64,000 nt of DNA from Hungatella sp. UBA7603. Lineage in GTDB: Bacteria > Bacillota > Clostridia > Lachnospirales > Lachnospiraceae. The stretch covers positions 186,001 to 250,000 of the forward strand of contig DLJZ01000002.1 of the NCBI GenBank assembly GCA_002478865.1, given 5' to 3'. The translations under genes were made by a program, and so were the position numbers. The notes under the pieces are model-generated. The model worked only from the letters and a program-made list of their open reading frames with translations. It did no database searches and had not been told where the DNA came from. This document shows positions 1 to 9,184 of this stretch, one piece after another (positions within the stretch are counted from its first letter, which is position 1; the number at the start of each line of letters is the position of its first letter).

Positions 1-61
1 ACGGGCGATTAAGCCCGCAGGATTTTAAGTCCTGTGCGTCTGCCAGTTCCGCCACGCCGGC
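1..61 (-). tRNA. tRNA-Leu (anticodon UAA), 3' end cut by window edge
   Basis: Read on the minus strand, the 5' end begins at 61 with GCCGGCGTGG, followed by a D-arm and an anticodon stem CAGGA/TCCTG enclosing the loop CTTAAAA, which gives anticodon UAA. The start of a long class II variable arm (CGGGC...GCCCG) is visible at the window edge, as expected for tRNA-Leu. The T-arm and acceptor 3' strand lie outside the window. Confidence 0.93.
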
Positions 62-292
62 ATCAAACTTGATCATAAGCTTGTCCTATTTGCCAAAACA
101 AAAGAACTCACCAATGAACAACATAATGTATTATACAAAATCACACCTTTCTTGTCAACTGTTTTCATGGGAAATTTATTCTGAACATGATTCGATTGCA
201 TCTTTTTTTATAAACCCTCTAATTAAGAATGATAATAATTGAGGATACCGCTGAAAAAATTGGTGAATGATAAAAAATAAATTAAGAAGCAA

Positions 293-321
293 TTGTCCAC
301 TAGTCAAATAAGTGGTAGAAT
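293..321 (+). promoter_or_regulatory. Probable sigma-A promoter of nox with inverted repeat in the spacer
   Basis: TTGTCC (293-298) and TAGAAT (316-321) are separated by exactly 17 bp. An inverted repeat CCACT (297-301)/AGTGG (311-315) sits between the two hexamers, and a second one, GCAGAA (330-335)/TTCTGC (342-347), lies around the expected transcript start. Either could be an operator. The rest of 62-391 shows no other clear signal or gene. Confidence 0.5.
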
Positions 322-391
322 CAACTTAAGCAGAATTGTATTTCTGCTAATACAATAATAAATGAGAATAAACCATTTTAGGAGGAATTAT

Positions 392-1726
392 ATGGAACGT
401 ATCGTAGTAATTGGAGCAAACCACGCCGGAACCGCGGCGATTAACACGATTTTAGATAACTATAAGGACAAAGAAGTGATTATATTTGATTCCAATGACA
501 ACATCAGTTTCCTTGGATGCGGTATGGCCCTATGGATCGGAAATCAGATCCCATCTTCAGAAGGATTGTTTTATTGCAGCAAAGAAATCTTTGAGCAAAA
601 GGGTGCGAAGGTTTATTTAGAGACCATCGTATATCATATTGACTTTGATAAAAAGCTGGTTTTTGCAACCGGTAAGGACGGACAGAATTATCAGACCCCT
701 TATGACAAACTCATACTTGCAACAGGATCTCTTCCAATCGCTCCAACCATTGAGGGCACCGATCTTAAGAATGTTCAGTATGTGAAATTATTTCAAAATG
801 CCAAAGAAGTCATCGATAAGCTTCAAGATGGCATGATCCGAAATGTGGTTGTAGTAGGTGCCGGATACATTGGCGTTGAACTTGCAGAAGCATTTAACCG
901 GATTGGCAAAAAGGTTACTTTAATTGATACCGCCAGCACCTGTCTGTCAGGTTATTATGATAGAGAGTTCACAGATGTTATGTCAAAGAACTTAGAAAGC
1001 CACGGAATTAAACTGGCCTACGAAGAGACCGTCACCAGTATCAAGGGAATCGGCAAAGTTGAAAAGATCGTTACAGACAAGCATGAATATCCAGCCGATA
1101 TGGTAGTACTGGGAATCGGTTTTAAACCAAACAGTCAGTTGGGAAAAGACAGTCTGGAGCTGTTTAAAAATGGAGCTTATCTGGTAAACGAACATCAGCA
1201 GACAAGTCAGCCAGATGTTTATGCCATCGGTGACTGCGCTACCGTATTTGATAATGCCATTCAAAAAACCAGTTACATCGCTCTGGCTACCAATGCCGTA
1301 CGTTCTGGTATCGTAGCGGCTCATAATGCTTGTGAAACACCACTAAAATCCATTGGTGTTCAGGGTTCCAACGGTATCTGCATCTGGGATTTGAAGATGG
1401 TTTCAACTGGAATCACACTGGATAAAGCCAAAAGTTTAGGTTACGATGCAGTTGCTACGGATTATGAAGATACTCAAAAACCAGATTTTATCCAGCACGA
1501 CAATTATAAGGTTAAGATCCGCATCGTATACGACAAGAAGACACGTATCATCTTAGGTGCTCAGATGTGTTCCGAATATGATATTTCAATGGCAATCCAC
1601 ATGTTCTCTCTTGCCATTCAGGAACAGGTGACCATCGACAAATTAAAGCTGACGGATATTTTCTTCCTTCCTCATTTTAATAAGCCTTACAACTACGTTA
1701 CTATGGCAGCTCTGATGGCAGAATAA
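392..1726 (+). CDS. nox: H2O-forming NADH oxidase (FAD/NAD pyridine nucleotide-disulfide family)
   Basis: The 444-residue protein begins with a Rossmann FAD motif (VVIGANHAG) and carries the [12 protein letters not shown] segment whose cysteine (residue 43) aligns with the redox-active Cys42 of streptococcal Nox. A second dinucleotide motif ([12 protein letters not shown], near residue 157) binds NADH, and [10 protein letters not shown] near 280 closes the FAD site. In this family the enzyme reduces O2 to water with NADH in the cytoplasm; related CoA-disulfide reductases share the fold. I chose the ATG at 392, six bases after AGGAGG (380-385), rather than the ATG at 362. It is monocistronic, with a promoter at 293-321 and a terminator at 1783-1820, and probably serves oxygen defence in an anaerobe. 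Confidence 0.9.
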   Translation: MERIVVIGANHAGTAAINTILDNYKDKEVIIFDSNDNISFLGCGMALWIGNQIPSSEGLFYCSKEIFEQKGAKVYLETIVYHIDFDKKLVFATGKDGQNYQTPYDKLILATGSLPIAPTIEGTDLKNVQYVKLFQNAKEVIDKLQDGMIRNVVVVGAGYIGVELAEAFNRIGKKVTLIDTASTCLSGYYDREFTDVMSKNLESHGIKLAYEETVTSIKGIGKVEKIVTDKHEYPADMVVLGIGFKPNSQLGKDSLELFKNGAYLVNEHQQTSQPDVYAIGDCATVFDNAIQKTSYIALATNAVRSGIVAAHNACETPLKSIGVQGSNGICIWDLKMVSTGITLDKAKSLGYDAVATDYEDTQKPDFIQHDNYKVKIRIVYDKKTRIILGAQMCSEYDISMAIHMFSLAIQEQVTIDKLKLTDIFFLPHFNKPYNYVTMAALMAE

Positions 1727-1782
1727 ATGTTTCTTTCAGTCATACAAAATGGCTTGTGGAAAAAAAATATAAAACAAGAACA

Positions 1783-1820
1783 AAAAACCGGTATGTTGAT
1801 TGCAACATACCGGTTTTTAT
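1783..1820 (+). terminator. Rho-independent terminator of nox
   Basis: An 11-bp perfect stem, CCGGTATGTTG (1788-1798) with CAACATACCGG (1803-1813), has loop ATTG, an A-tract on the left and TTTTT on the right. It can work in both directions and also insulates the convergent tRNA-Tyr gene. Confidence 0.92.
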
Positions 1821-1840
1821 TTCACATATAAAGTTATAAC

Positions 1841-1922
1841 TGGGCGGAGAAGGATTCGAACCTTCGAAGTCGTCGACAACAGATTTACAGTCTGCCCCCT
1901 TTGGCCGCTCGGGAACCCGCCC
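1841..1922 (-). tRNA. tRNA-Tyr (anticodon GUA)
   Basis: On the minus strand the gene starts GGGCGGGTTCCCGAGCGG and ends CTCCGCCC plus discriminator A. The acceptor stem GGGCGGG/TCCGCCC has seven pairs including one G-U. The anticodon loop CTGTAAA gives GUA. The variable arm is long, and the T-arm GGTTCGAATCC is canonical. CCA is not encoded. The gene stands alone between nox and the toxin-like module. Confidence 0.96.
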
Positions 1923-1984
1923 ATGCCTTTTAACAAGCGATTGTTATTTTATCATATTATCCTAAATAAATCAAGCTATTTCGA

Positions 1985-2025
1985 CAAAAAATAATAATTC
2001 CTAACAAAAAACAGCAAGAGGAATT
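1985..2025 (-). terminator. Probable terminator of the zeta-toxin-like operon
   Basis: On the minus strand a 7-bp stem AATTCCT/AGGAATT (2019-2025 with 1996-2002) is followed by ATTATTTTTT. It overlaps or directly follows the stop codon of the kinase-like gene. Confidence 0.6.
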
Positions 2026-2026
2026 T

Positions 2027-2581
2027 CTATTGTATTCGTCGAAACCACTCAGGCATATTATGAGAAATGCGGACCGGTATCCCATCTTTATAGATGGCAA
2101 TTCTTCTAAATTCCTTAGTATTATCATACAGTGAAGCCAAATTGCACATGGGTAGAATTATTTTTAGGTTCTGAAACGTTTCCAGATACCGCTTTTCCAC
2201 ATCTTTATCCGGTATTCCATGCCCACCTTTAGATACGCGGTAAGCAATCCTCTGTTTTGCCAATTCCACAGAGTTAACGCCAACATAATATAGTTCAATG
2301 TAATATCCTTGATTCTTGGCTTTTTCTATCGTTTTAAAAATGGTCTTTCCACATAGCGTTGTTTCCTGATTAAAGGAAACTCCATCAGATAAACACCGAC
2401 TCAATTCTTGAACAGCCAGTTTTCCCGCTTTCATAACGTCACCGGTAATTTTCCAGTCTCCAAACGTCCTAAGTATTTCATCCGTATTAATTCTGGGCAT
2501 CTGCTGATATTTAGGAAAAGTTAGATACAGCGTAGACTTTCCGGCCCCATTAACACCTGCAAAAATCACATATCGTTTCAT
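2027..2581 (-). CDS. Zeta-toxin-like P-loop kinase (COG4185 predicted ATPase)
   Basis: This 184-residue P-loop protein opens with VIFAGVNGAGKST (Walker A) and then has RINTDE, which supplies the Asp of zeta-type kinases, FNQETTL, and a C-terminal RVSKGGHGIPDKDVEKRY block typical of COG4185. Zeta toxins phosphorylate UDP-N-acetylglucosamine; whether this shorter relative does so is not known. The longest reading begins with a TTG at 2584, but the ATG at 2579-2581 overlaps the stop of the upstream small gene (TGATG), so I place the start there with translational coupling. The pair has its own promoter and terminator, the layout of a toxin-antitoxin module. It could instead be a house kinase of unknown substrate. 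Confidence 0.75.
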   Translation of the reverse strand: MKRYVIFAGVNGAGKSTLYLTFPKYQQMPRINTDEILRTFGDWKITGDVMKAGKLAVQELSRCLSDGVSFNQETTLCGKTIFKTIEKAKNQGYYIELYYVGVNSVELAKQRIAYRVSKGGHGIPDKDVEKRYLETFQNLKIILPMCNLASLYDNTKEFRRIAIYKDGIPVRISHNMPEWFRRIQ

Positions 2582-2760
2582 CAAAACCGATTCTCCCCAA
2601 TTACCTTTCTCTGCCTCTGCTGGAGGACAAGGTCGCTGACCATAGAATAAAACTCCTGTTCCTCTTCCGTCTCTGCACCAAGGATCAACTGGGTGGCTTC
2701 ATCCGGATCTAATTTCAGACACTCCTTGTATAACTTTTTCAAGGCATCATTCGTTGACAT
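2581..2760 (-). CDS. 59-residue small protein upstream of zeta-like kinase, putative antitoxin
   Basis: A 59-residue open frame starts at the ATG in 2758-2760 after a good ribosome site (AAGGAAGGAGTGATAAT) and stops at 2581-2583, sharing one base with the ATG of the kinase gene. The protein is acidic in its first two-thirds (MSTNDALKKLYKEC...DPDEATQLILGAETEEEQEF) and basic at the end (QQRQRKVIGENRF). I do not recognise the family. A small acidic protein translated immediately before a zeta-like kinase fits an antitoxin, but no homology to epsilon antitoxin is evident. Confidence 0.72.
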   Translation of the reverse strand: MSTNDALKKLYKECLKLDPDEATQLILGAETEEEQEFYSMVSDLVLQQRQRKVIGENRF

Positions 2761-2789
2761 ATTATCACTCCTTCCTTGTAAGTAAATCC

Positions 2790-2819
2790 ATTATATCATA
2801 GGCTTATTATTAAATTCAA
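2790..2819 (-). promoter_or_regulatory. Promoter of the zeta-like module
   Basis: On the minus strand TTGAAT (complement of 2814-2819) and TATAAT (complement of 2790-2795) are 18 bp apart, about 30 bp before the small gene. The module therefore does not depend on the GH13 gene upstream. Confidence 0.65.
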
Positions 2820-2851
2820 TGAACACCCGAATATTTGTACAAGTTAAAATC

Positions 2852-4927
2852 TTAATCCGTAGCCATTAAAATGGAACTGACTGGTGGCATGGTAACCACC
2901 ACTTTGCCGTTTATCACTGGTACAGATAATTTACCAACATTATAACCGCTCTCATAAGTCAACATAACCCTCGACATGTTCTCGCCGTCCTTTAATCCAA
3001 GCTGCCATACCGGTATCTGGATTTCCTGTTCTTCTGTATGACCATTTACCGCCACCACGCAGATACTTTCGCCCAAAAAGCGTCCGTAAGCAATCAGATG
3101 ATCTCCTGCCAAAAGCGGCTTTAAGGAGCCAAGGCGCAGTGCTTTTACGGTCCGATGAAGCCCAGTCATATAGCGGTGAAATTCGATGAGCTCCATATTT
3201 TCATTTCCCCAAGGATATGTTCTTCGATTGTCGGGATCTGTCCAGCCGCAAACGCCAGCTTCATCTCCATAATAAATACCTGGTGCTCCCGGCCAAGTCA
3301 TCTGAATCATAACGCCTTGTCGAAATATTCCATAGCTAATGCCTTCTAAAGCAGCCTCCGGCCCATCGGTTGCGATACGACCGATCTTCTGGTTGGTCCT
3401 GGTCAGGAAGCGGGAATGATCATGATTGGACAACTGGTTCATAGCAGTTAACAAGGAACCAGACATCATTCGGCTCATATGATAATTCATTGATTTGAAA
3501 AAGGCATTCCCGTCTCCAAACAACTTCAAATTCTTCTCATCGCTATGCTTTTCCATTCCAGTTAAGAACCAGGAAACCGGCTCCATGAATGCATCGTAAT
3601 TCATGACCGTATCCCATTCGTCCCCTTTTAACCATTCAGAAGGATCACCATAATGCTCCGCAAGCACGATGGCATCTTGATTGGCTGCTTTCACCGCGTT
3701 TCTAAAGTCCTTCCAGAAGCTGTGATTAAAGGCACTGCTGTGACCCAAATCAGCGGCTACATCAAGGCGCCAGCCATCCGCACAATAAGGTTTGGAGACC
3801 CATTTGGTGGCTATATCTAGGATATTCTGGTAAAGAGTATGAGAGCCCTCATAATTAAGCTTTGGTAATGTCAAATGGCCCCACCAACCTTCATAAGAGT
3901 CATTATCAGGCCAAGCCTGTTCATTGAATTTAAAAAAAGAATGATAAGGACTGTCTTCTGATTTATATGATCCCGGCTCATAATTGCCTGATAGATTATA
4001 AATCCCTTCTCCGTCCAGCCATTTGTGAAAAGAACCGCAATGATTGAATACTCCGTCAAGTATGACCTTCATGCCCCGCTTGTGTATCTCTTCTATGAAT
4101 CTGGAGAAAAATTCATTGCTGGCTTTTAAGTTTTCCTCAGCGGTGGTGCGGATCATATATTTAGTGGCATCTCGATTGTGAAGCTCCTGGGGATCTACTG
4201 TCTCCCCACCATCTCTTACAATTACTCCGTAATGGGGATCAATATAATCGTAATCCTGGCAATCGTATTTGTGATTTGAGGGAGATACGAATATGGGATT
4301 TAGATAGATGACCTCAACGCCTAGTTTCTCAAGGTAATCAAGCTTATCCCATACCCCTTGTAAATCTCCGCCATAGAAACTGCATACATCAAGTTGATCA
4401 GGATACTTATTCCAGTCCTTTGAATGGGCAACATTCTGTTTTAAGTACACATACTCATTGTCCACCACATCGTTATCCACATCTCCATTGCAGAAGCGGT
4501 CTACGAAAATCTGGTACATAACAGCACCTTTCGCCCAGTCTGGCGTGGAAAATCCAGGAACAAGGAGGAACCAACCATTAGAAGGAAGTTCATCTTCCAC
4601 ACCAAGACGGCTGTAATAGCGGACCTCATTTGCCTTCTTTACCTGAAAACAGTACCGAATGGGTTCCTTGCCTGCGGTCAGTCTGCTTTCATAATAGTCA
4701 AACATCTCATCCGAATTTGTTTTACTCATAGCAGTCACTTTTCCACTGCTTTCCTCTAAAAAAGCCACTGTATCCACATTGTTAGCGGCAGTACGGAAGA
4801 GAAACGCTACTTCTTCCCCTTCTTCTGGTTCCGCAGGAAACCGAAAGTTGCCAGTCTCGTCGGTAAATAATGCCTCTCTATTCAAAGCCTCTGGCTGAAC
4901 GCACATATGTTCTTTCTTTCCTTTCAT
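2852..4927 (-). CDS. GH13 alpha-glucan hydrolase (neopullulanase / cyclomaltodextrinase-like)
   Basis: The 691-residue protein has an N-terminal beta-sandwich of about 135 residues (CBM34-like), a TIM barrel from about residue 135 (AVMYQIFVDRF) and a short C-terminal beta domain. All four GH13 regions are seen: DGVFNH (near 292), GWRLDVAAD with the nucleophile Asp (near 386), VLAEHYG with the acid/base Glu (near 422) and NHDHSRF (near 502). No signal peptide is present, so it probably acts in the cytoplasm on imported maltodextrins, pullulan fragments or cyclodextrins; substrate cannot be fixed from sequence. The start is uncertain: the ATG at 4927 and the ATG seven codons later both have weak ribosome sites. 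Confidence 0.85.
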   Translation of the reverse strand: MKGKKEHMCVQPEALNREALFTDETGNFRFPAEPEEGEEVAFLFRTAANNVDTVAFLEESSGKVTAMSKTNSDEMFDYYESRLTAGKEPIRYCFQVKKANEVRYYSRLGVEDELPSNGWFLLVPGFSTPDWAKGAVMYQIFVDRFCNGDVDNDVVDNEYVYLKQNVAHSKDWNKYPDQLDVCSFYGGDLQGVWDKLDYLEKLGVEVIYLNPIFVSPSNHKYDCQDYDYIDPHYGVIVRDGGETVDPQELHNRDATKYMIRTTAEENLKASNEFFSRFIEEIHKRGMKVILDGVFNHCGSFHKWLDGEGIYNLSGNYEPGSYKSEDSPYHSFFKFNEQAWPDNDSYEGWWGHLTLPKLNYEGSHTLYQNILDIATKWVSKPYCADGWRLDVAADLGHSSAFNHSFWKDFRNAVKAANQDAIVLAEHYGDPSEWLKGDEWDTVMNYDAFMEPVSWFLTGMEKHSDEKNLKLFGDGNAFFKSMNYHMSRMMSGSLLTAMNQLSNHDHSRFLTRTNQKIGRIATDGPEAALEGISYGIFRQGVMIQMTWPGAPGIYYGDEAGVCGWTDPDNRRTYPWGNENMELIEFHRYMTGLHRTVKALRLGSLKPLLAGDHLIAYGRFLGESICVVAVNGHTEEQEIQIPVWQLGLKDGENMSRVMLTYESGYNVGKLSVPVINGKVVVTMPPVSSILMATD

Positions 4928-5002
4928 CCCTACTCTATCTCTATTTTATCTGATTGGTTTCAATTATACAACCCCGCCTTTTCCTTAAAAAAGATACAAG
5001 AT

Positions 5003-5139
5003 AGAGTCTGACTTGTCAGACTCTGGCGCTGACGCGCCGTCACTTTAGTGACATCTTCCTCTTAAGCGTCATGTGCATCCTGCACGTAGTGCTTTTTATT
5101 ATATAGGGGAGTTCGTAGAACTTTCCTATATAATAAAAA
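5003..5139 (+). repeat. Dispersed structured intergenic repeat, copy 1
   Basis: About 137 bp that recur at 55758-55893. It begins with a perfect 10-bp hairpin AGAGTCTGAC-TT-GTCAGACTCT (5003-5024). It then has TGACGC...GCGTCA, which can pair across a small hairpin. It ends with a 22-bp continuous stem (5093-5114 with 5118-5139) capped by loop GTA. It lies between the GH13 gene and the ftsH terminator, next to a terminator hairpin. Base changes between the copies in the long stem are compensated. No ORF or transposase is linked. The functional strand is not known. Confidence 0.85.
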
Positions 5140-5167
5140 ACGGTCAGCGGGGTAGCTGACCGTTTTT
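5135..5167. terminator. Bidirectional terminator-like hairpin beside repeat copy 1
   Basis: CGGTCAGC (5141-5148) pairs with GCTGACCG (5155-5162) around loop GGGGTA, flanked by an A-tract and TTTTT, so either strand could terminate. The remainder up to 5332 holds a run of seven G (5221-5227) and AT-rich sequence; I see no gene or clear promoter in it. Confidence 0.75.
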
Positions 5168-5332
5168 CGGAGAAGGTATTTCGTTTCTTATGGGGTGTAG
5201 CAAAAACTATATAATGTATTGGGGGGGTTTACATTTATTAATATACCACGATGATAAAAATAAGTGTGCACAAACATCATTTTTTTCAAATTAAATTTTT
5301 ATGCATTTTTTCAACTCATAGCGATAGATCAC

Positions 5333-5389
5333 AAAAAAGTGCAGTTTCCGGAGCATAAACTTAGATAATTTACCGGATTCTGCACTTTT
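5333..5389 (-). terminator. Terminator of the spoIIE/tilS-hpt-ftsH region
   Basis: AAAAGTGCAG (5335-5344) pairs with CTGCACTTTT (5380-5389), with an inner CCGG/CCGG pair. On the minus strand the stem runs into a T-tract. It lies just downstream of the ftsH stop. Confidence 0.82.
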
Positions 5390-5412
5390 AATTTGTTTAA
5401 ACCATCTTAAGC

Positions 5413-7236
5413 TTATATCACTTCAGTAGGGTTTTTGAAAAGTTCTTCAAATTCCTTCTGGCCAATTTTTTCTTTTTCCATGAGCAGTTTACAGCAGCTA
5501 TGAAGCACATCTTCATGTTTCACGATGATTTCCTTTGCTTTCTCATAGCATTCATCAATAATCCGCTTTACTTCATTGTCAATGGTGTTGGCAATCTCAC
5601 CTCCAAAGTTCTTCGTATGGGCCAGATCCCTTCCAATGAAGACTTCATCACCGTCGTCGCCATAATTAATCATGCCCACTTTATCAGACATGCCGTACTG
5701 GGTCACCATGGCACGGGCCATTGCGGTAGCCTGCTTGATATCCTGGGAAGCTCCGGTTGTAATGTCGCCGAAGATAAGTTCTTCCGCGATTCTACCACCC
5801 AAATCTACCATAATATTTTGCAGCATCGTACCCTTGGTATTAAACATATGATCTTTTTCCGGCAGAGGCATGGTGTATCCGGCAGCACTCATTCCCGTCG
5901 GAATAATGGAAATGGTATGAACCGGTCCCTGATCCGGAAGCAGATGGAATAAAATCGCATGGCCTGCTTCATGGTAGGCTGTGATCTTCTTTTCCTTCTC
6001 GCTAATGACCTTACTCTTTTTCTCGGCACCAATGCCAACCTTTACAAATGCCTTATCAATATCTGCCTGACTAATAAACTTCTTACTGTGTCTGGCTGTA
6101 TAAATGGCGGCTTCATTCATCAGGTTCTCAAGATCTGCTCCTGTAAATCCGGATGTGGTCTGAGCAACTCTTTTCAGATCTACGTCTTCGCCCAATGGTT
6201 TTTCCTTGGAATGAACTTTTAAAATATCTTCTCTTCCCTTTACATCTGGCTTTCCTACTCCAACCTTCCGGTCAAAACGGCCGGGACGAAGGATGGCAGG
6301 ATCTAGAATATCCACACGGTTGGTGGCTGCCATAACGATGATGCCTTCATTGATTCCAAACCCATCCATCTCTACAAGAAGCTGGTTTAAGGTTTGTTCT
6401 CTCTCATCATGGCCACCGCCCATACCCGTACCTCTTCGGCGGGCAACTGCGTCAATTTCATCAATGAAAATGATACAAGGGGCATGCTTTTTACCTTCTT
6501 CAAATAAATCCCTAACACGAGATGCACCAACACCTACAAACATTTCCACGAAGTCGGAACCTGAAATAGAGAAAAATGGCACGCCGGCTTCGCCTGCAAC
6601 CGCCTTGCCAAGAAGGGTCTTACCGGTTCCTGGAGGTCCTACTAAAAGAATTCCCTTAGGAATTCTGGCGCCTACACTGGTATACTTCTGGGGATTTTTA
6701 AGGAAATCCACCACTTCCTCCAGCTCTTCTTTTTCTTCTTCAAGTCCTGCCACTTTGCTGAAATTCACTTTGTTGGCTTCCTTTGCAAGCAGCGCCCTGC
6801 TTTTTCCAAAATTCATCATCTTGTTGTTGGCGCTTCCTGCTCCTGCTCTGGCATTCATAACCATGAACAAAAACACCATTGCTACTGCGGTAAGTATCAG
6901 CGGCAGTGTAATGGTCAAAAACAAGTTTTCCTTCTGAACTGCATCCACTGTATAGGTAATTCCATTGCGGTCCAAGCGGTCCTGGATTCCAAGTACATTG
7001 GATACATTGGCCTGCTTTGACGTGCCATCGGACATCGTCATATCAATTTTTCCCGTTGGTGGCGGGTCGCTCTGCCGGATGGTAGCCGAAGCTATGGTTC
7101 CATTATCAATTACCTGCATAAGCTCCTGGTTGGTGATAATCTCACTTTTCTGGGGTAGCCTGCTGGCAAATATAAGCATGATAACCAGAAGGAGCAGAAA
7201 TCCCAAGCCTTTAAATGGTTGCTGTTGTTTCAACAT
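5413..7236 (-). CDS. ftsH: ATP-dependent zinc metalloprotease FtsH
   Basis: The 607-residue membrane protease has an N-terminal transmembrane segment (near 11-25), a short extracytoplasmic domain and a second segment (near 102-125). The AAA module follows, with Walker A GPPGTGKT near 200, Walker [10 protein letters not shown] and an arginine-finger region RPGRFDR. The M41 peptidase has HEAGH near 420. It degrades membrane and regulatory proteins, and in Bacillus it is needed for sporulation. The ATG at 7236 follows AGGAGGCAGC. It is the last gene of tilS-hpt-ftsH, nine bases after hpt, and is followed by a strong terminator. Confidence 0.97.
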   Translation of the reverse strand: MLKQQQPFKGLGFLLLLVIMLIFASRLPQKSEIITNQELMQVIDNGTIASATIRQSDPPPTGKIDMTMSDGTSKQANVSNVLGIQDRLDRNGITYTVDAVQKENLFLTITLPLILTAVAMVFLFMVMNARAGAGSANNKMMNFGKSRALLAKEANKVNFSKVAGLEEEKEELEEVVDFLKNPQKYTSVGARIPKGILLVGPPGTGKTLLGKAVAGEAGVPFFSISGSDFVEMFVGVGASRVRDLFEEGKKHAPCIIFIDEIDAVARRRGTGMGGGHDEREQTLNQLLVEMDGFGINEGIIVMAATNRVDILDPAILRPGRFDRKVGVGKPDVKGREDILKVHSKEKPLGEDVDLKRVAQTTSGFTGADLENLMNEAAIYTARHSKKFISQADIDKAFVKVGIGAEKKSKVISEKEKKITAYHEAGHAILFHLLPDQGPVHTISIIPTGMSAAGYTMPLPEKDHMFNTKGTMLQNIMVDLGGRIAEELIFGDITTGASQDIKQATAMARAMVTQYGMSDKVGMINYGDDGDEVFIGRDLAHTKNFGGEIANTIDNEVKRIIDECYEKAKEIIVKHEDVLHSCCKLLMEKEKIGQKEFEELFKNPTEVI

Positions 7237-7245
7237 GCTGCCTCC

Positions 7246-7773
7246 TTATTGCTGTTCTATAACTCCAATATATGGCAAATTCCTGTATATCTGATCGTAA
7301 TCAAGACCATATCCAATGATAAACTGGTCTGGTACGGTAAAGCAAGTATACTTCACCTGAACCTGCTTTTTCACCCGACGTTCCGGTTTATCAAGCAGCG
7401 TACAAAGCTCAATGCTGTTTGGATTTCTCTGTTTTAATACTTCGATTAAATAGGATAGAGTATTTCCGGAATCGATAATATCCTCGACGATTAAAACATC
7501 CTTTCCTTCGATGGGATCATCAAGGTCCTTTACTATCTTTACGATACCGCTGGAAACGGTACCTGAGCCGTAACTTGATACGGACATGAAATCCATAGTA
7601 AGTGGCAGTGTAATTCTTTTAGAAAGTTCGCAGGTGAAGAAGACTCCTCCTTTTAAAATACAAATCAAATGAAGATTCTTTCCTTCATAATCCTTACTGA
7701 CCTGTGCTGCAACCTCATTAATCCTTGCTGCTACCTCTTCCTCTGATAACATTACACGTATCTTATCATCCAT
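7246..7773 (-). CDS. hpt: Hypoxanthine phosphoribosyltransferase
   Basis: This 175-residue purine salvage enzyme converts hypoxanthine or guanine plus PRPP to IMP or GMP. The PRPP motif VLIVEDIIDSGNTL (near 95-108) and the N-terminal LKGG loop (ILKGGVFF) are present, and length is normal for the family. The ATG at 7773 follows GGAGGAAAAGACA and overlaps the 3' end of tilS by eight bases, so the two are probably translationally coupled. The tilS-hpt-ftsH order is conserved in Firmicutes. Confidence 0.95.
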   Translation of the reverse strand: MDDKIRVMLSEEEVAARINEVAAQVSKDYEGKNLHLICILKGGVFFTCELSKRITLPLTMDFMSVSSYGSGTVSSGIVKIVKDLDDPIEGKDVLIVEDIIDSGNTLSYLIEVLKQRNPNSIELCTLLDKPERRVKKQVQVKYTCFTVPDQFIIGYGLDYDQIYRNLPYIGVIEQQ

Positions 7774-9142
7774 TGTCTTTTCCTCCGTCTAATTGCATTT
7801 GTATTACTGTATGGGTATCATCTGTTATCTTATAGTATTCACTGATCCGGTATCCGATGACCCATAGGACATGGGAACCATCCACAATTAATGGGATCTT
7901 TCCACGATCCTCTTTGGGAATCTTTTCATCAATCATAAATGCCTTGACGGTCTTTCTGCCGCCTCCGGTCAGTGTCAGGTAATCTCCGGTTTGCCGATAC
8001 CTCACAGAGAGTGCACATTTGATTTTATCATAATCGAACCATTTCGTATACCCGTTTTGGGGAATTTCCTGACCTTTTTTATAGGGAAAGACGTTAAAAT
8101 CAACTTTGGGAAGTATGTTATCTAAGGGATTATCCACAGCTTCCTTCTTATTTTTACTCTTTATCCACAAACAGTCGGAACTTCTAAGAGCCGTTACCAT
8201 ACCTGGGAGGTCAATTTGCTTGCCTGCAGGTGAGTCTAGTAAGGCTTTTGCATTTTCCACATGAATCATTGAAATATCCTTCATGGAACCTAAAACCATA
8301 CGAATCATGGCCCTTATGACATAGGTCACTAAAATATCCTCTTGGGATATAAGCCCTTTCATCTTAATTCCACTGGAAACAAGGATGTCATTTTCATCCC
8401 GTTTAAAGCATCCCCACTCCTTTAGGAGGCCTTGTGCCTGTTTTTCCAGATATTCATCGGCCTTAGCAGCCATCTCCCCGGCATGAATAATATTATCCGC
8501 GGCGCGGGCATTGATCTGCTCTTTGATAGTGGGAAGAAGAATTCCCCGTATCCGGTTTCTGGCATAGTCGGTGTGGGAATTTGTGGAGTCCTCACAATAA
8601 GATATCCCTTTTTCCTCCAGATATGCAAGAATTTCCTCCTTGCCAACAGACAGCAAAGGCCGGACAATCCGGTCTCTTTCTGGCCTTATTCCTCCAAGCC
8701 CTTTTAAACCGGTCCCCCGAAACAAATGATATAGAATGGTCTCCGCCTGATCATCTTTATGGTGAGCAACTGCGATTTTATTGCCACCAAAAAGAACGCG
8801 TTCCCGTTCCAATATCTCATAACGCAAATGCCTTCCAGCTTCCTCCACCGACAGCCTGTGTTCCCTGGCATAGCCTGTAACATCCACATGGGCGCAGGAA
8901 AAAGGCAGGGAAAGGGACATGGAGAGTTCCTTTGCATATTCACTATCCCTGTCTGCTTCCAGGCCCCTAAGCCCGTGATGAACGTGGACCGCTTTTAGGG
9001 AAATTCCCAGCACATCTTTTAATTCATTTAAAATTACAAGAAGACAGACCGAATCGGCTCCTCCGGAAAACGCCACGATGACGCGGTCCCCCGGAAGCAA
9101 AAGCCGGTTCCGTCTGATAAATTCCAATATCGTTTTGTACAT
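7766..9142 (-). CDS. tilS: tRNA(Ile)-lysidine synthase
   Basis: The enzyme ligates lysine to C34 of tRNA-Ile(CAU) so that it reads AUA. The PP-loop signature VAFSGGADS is near residue 26 and the N-ATPase domain fills the first half. The C-terminal TilS domain has the GRKTVKAFMIDEKIP block. I place the start at the ATG at 9142, preceded by AAGGAAGGTGG; a longer frame reaches 9232 but would overlap spoIIE and its extra 30 residues are not family-like. It leads the tilS-hpt-ftsH operon. The protein is 458 residues, a usual length. Confidence 0.94.
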   Translation of the reverse strand: MYKTILEFIRRNRLLLPGDRVIVAFSGGADSVCLLVILNELKDVLGISLKAVHVHHGLRGLEADRDSEYAKELSMSLSLPFSCAHVDVTGYAREHRLSVEEAGRHLRYEILERERVLFGGNKIAVAHHKDDQAETILYHLFRGTGLKGLGGIRPERDRIVRPLLSVGKEEILAYLEEKGISYCEDSTNSHTDYARNRIRGILLPTIKEQINARAADNIIHAGEMAAKADEYLEKQAQGLLKEWGCFKRDENDILVSSGIKMKGLISQEDILVTYVIRAMIRMVLGSMKDISMIHVENAKALLDSPAGKQIDLPGMVTALRSSDCLWIKSKNKKEAVDNPLDNILPKVDFNVFPYKKGQEIPQNGYTKWFDYDKIKCALSVRYRQTGDYLTLTGGGRKTVKAFMIDEKIPKEDRGKIPLIVDGSHVLWVIGYRISEYYKITDDTHTVIQMQLDGGKDNG

Positions 9143-9184
9143 TAAGCCACCTTCCTTAGTTGATTCTCTCCCCTCTTTATTATA

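Noticed and set aside
210..242. Fur/Per-like site (GATAATAATT) far upstream of nox
   Set aside because: Only one half matches and it is about 60 bp upstream of the -35; likely chance in AT-rich DNA.
1800..1994. 64-residue plus-strand frame
   Set aside because: It runs through a terminator and across the tRNA-Tyr gene.
5003..5139. Insertion sequence or CRISPR repeat
   Set aside because: Only two distant copies, no transposase frame, no regular spacing and no target-site duplication visible.
6293..6937. 214-residue plus-strand open frame
   Set aside because: It lies wholly antisense to ftsH, whose motifs are complete; composition is that of a shadow frame and no ribosome site is seen.
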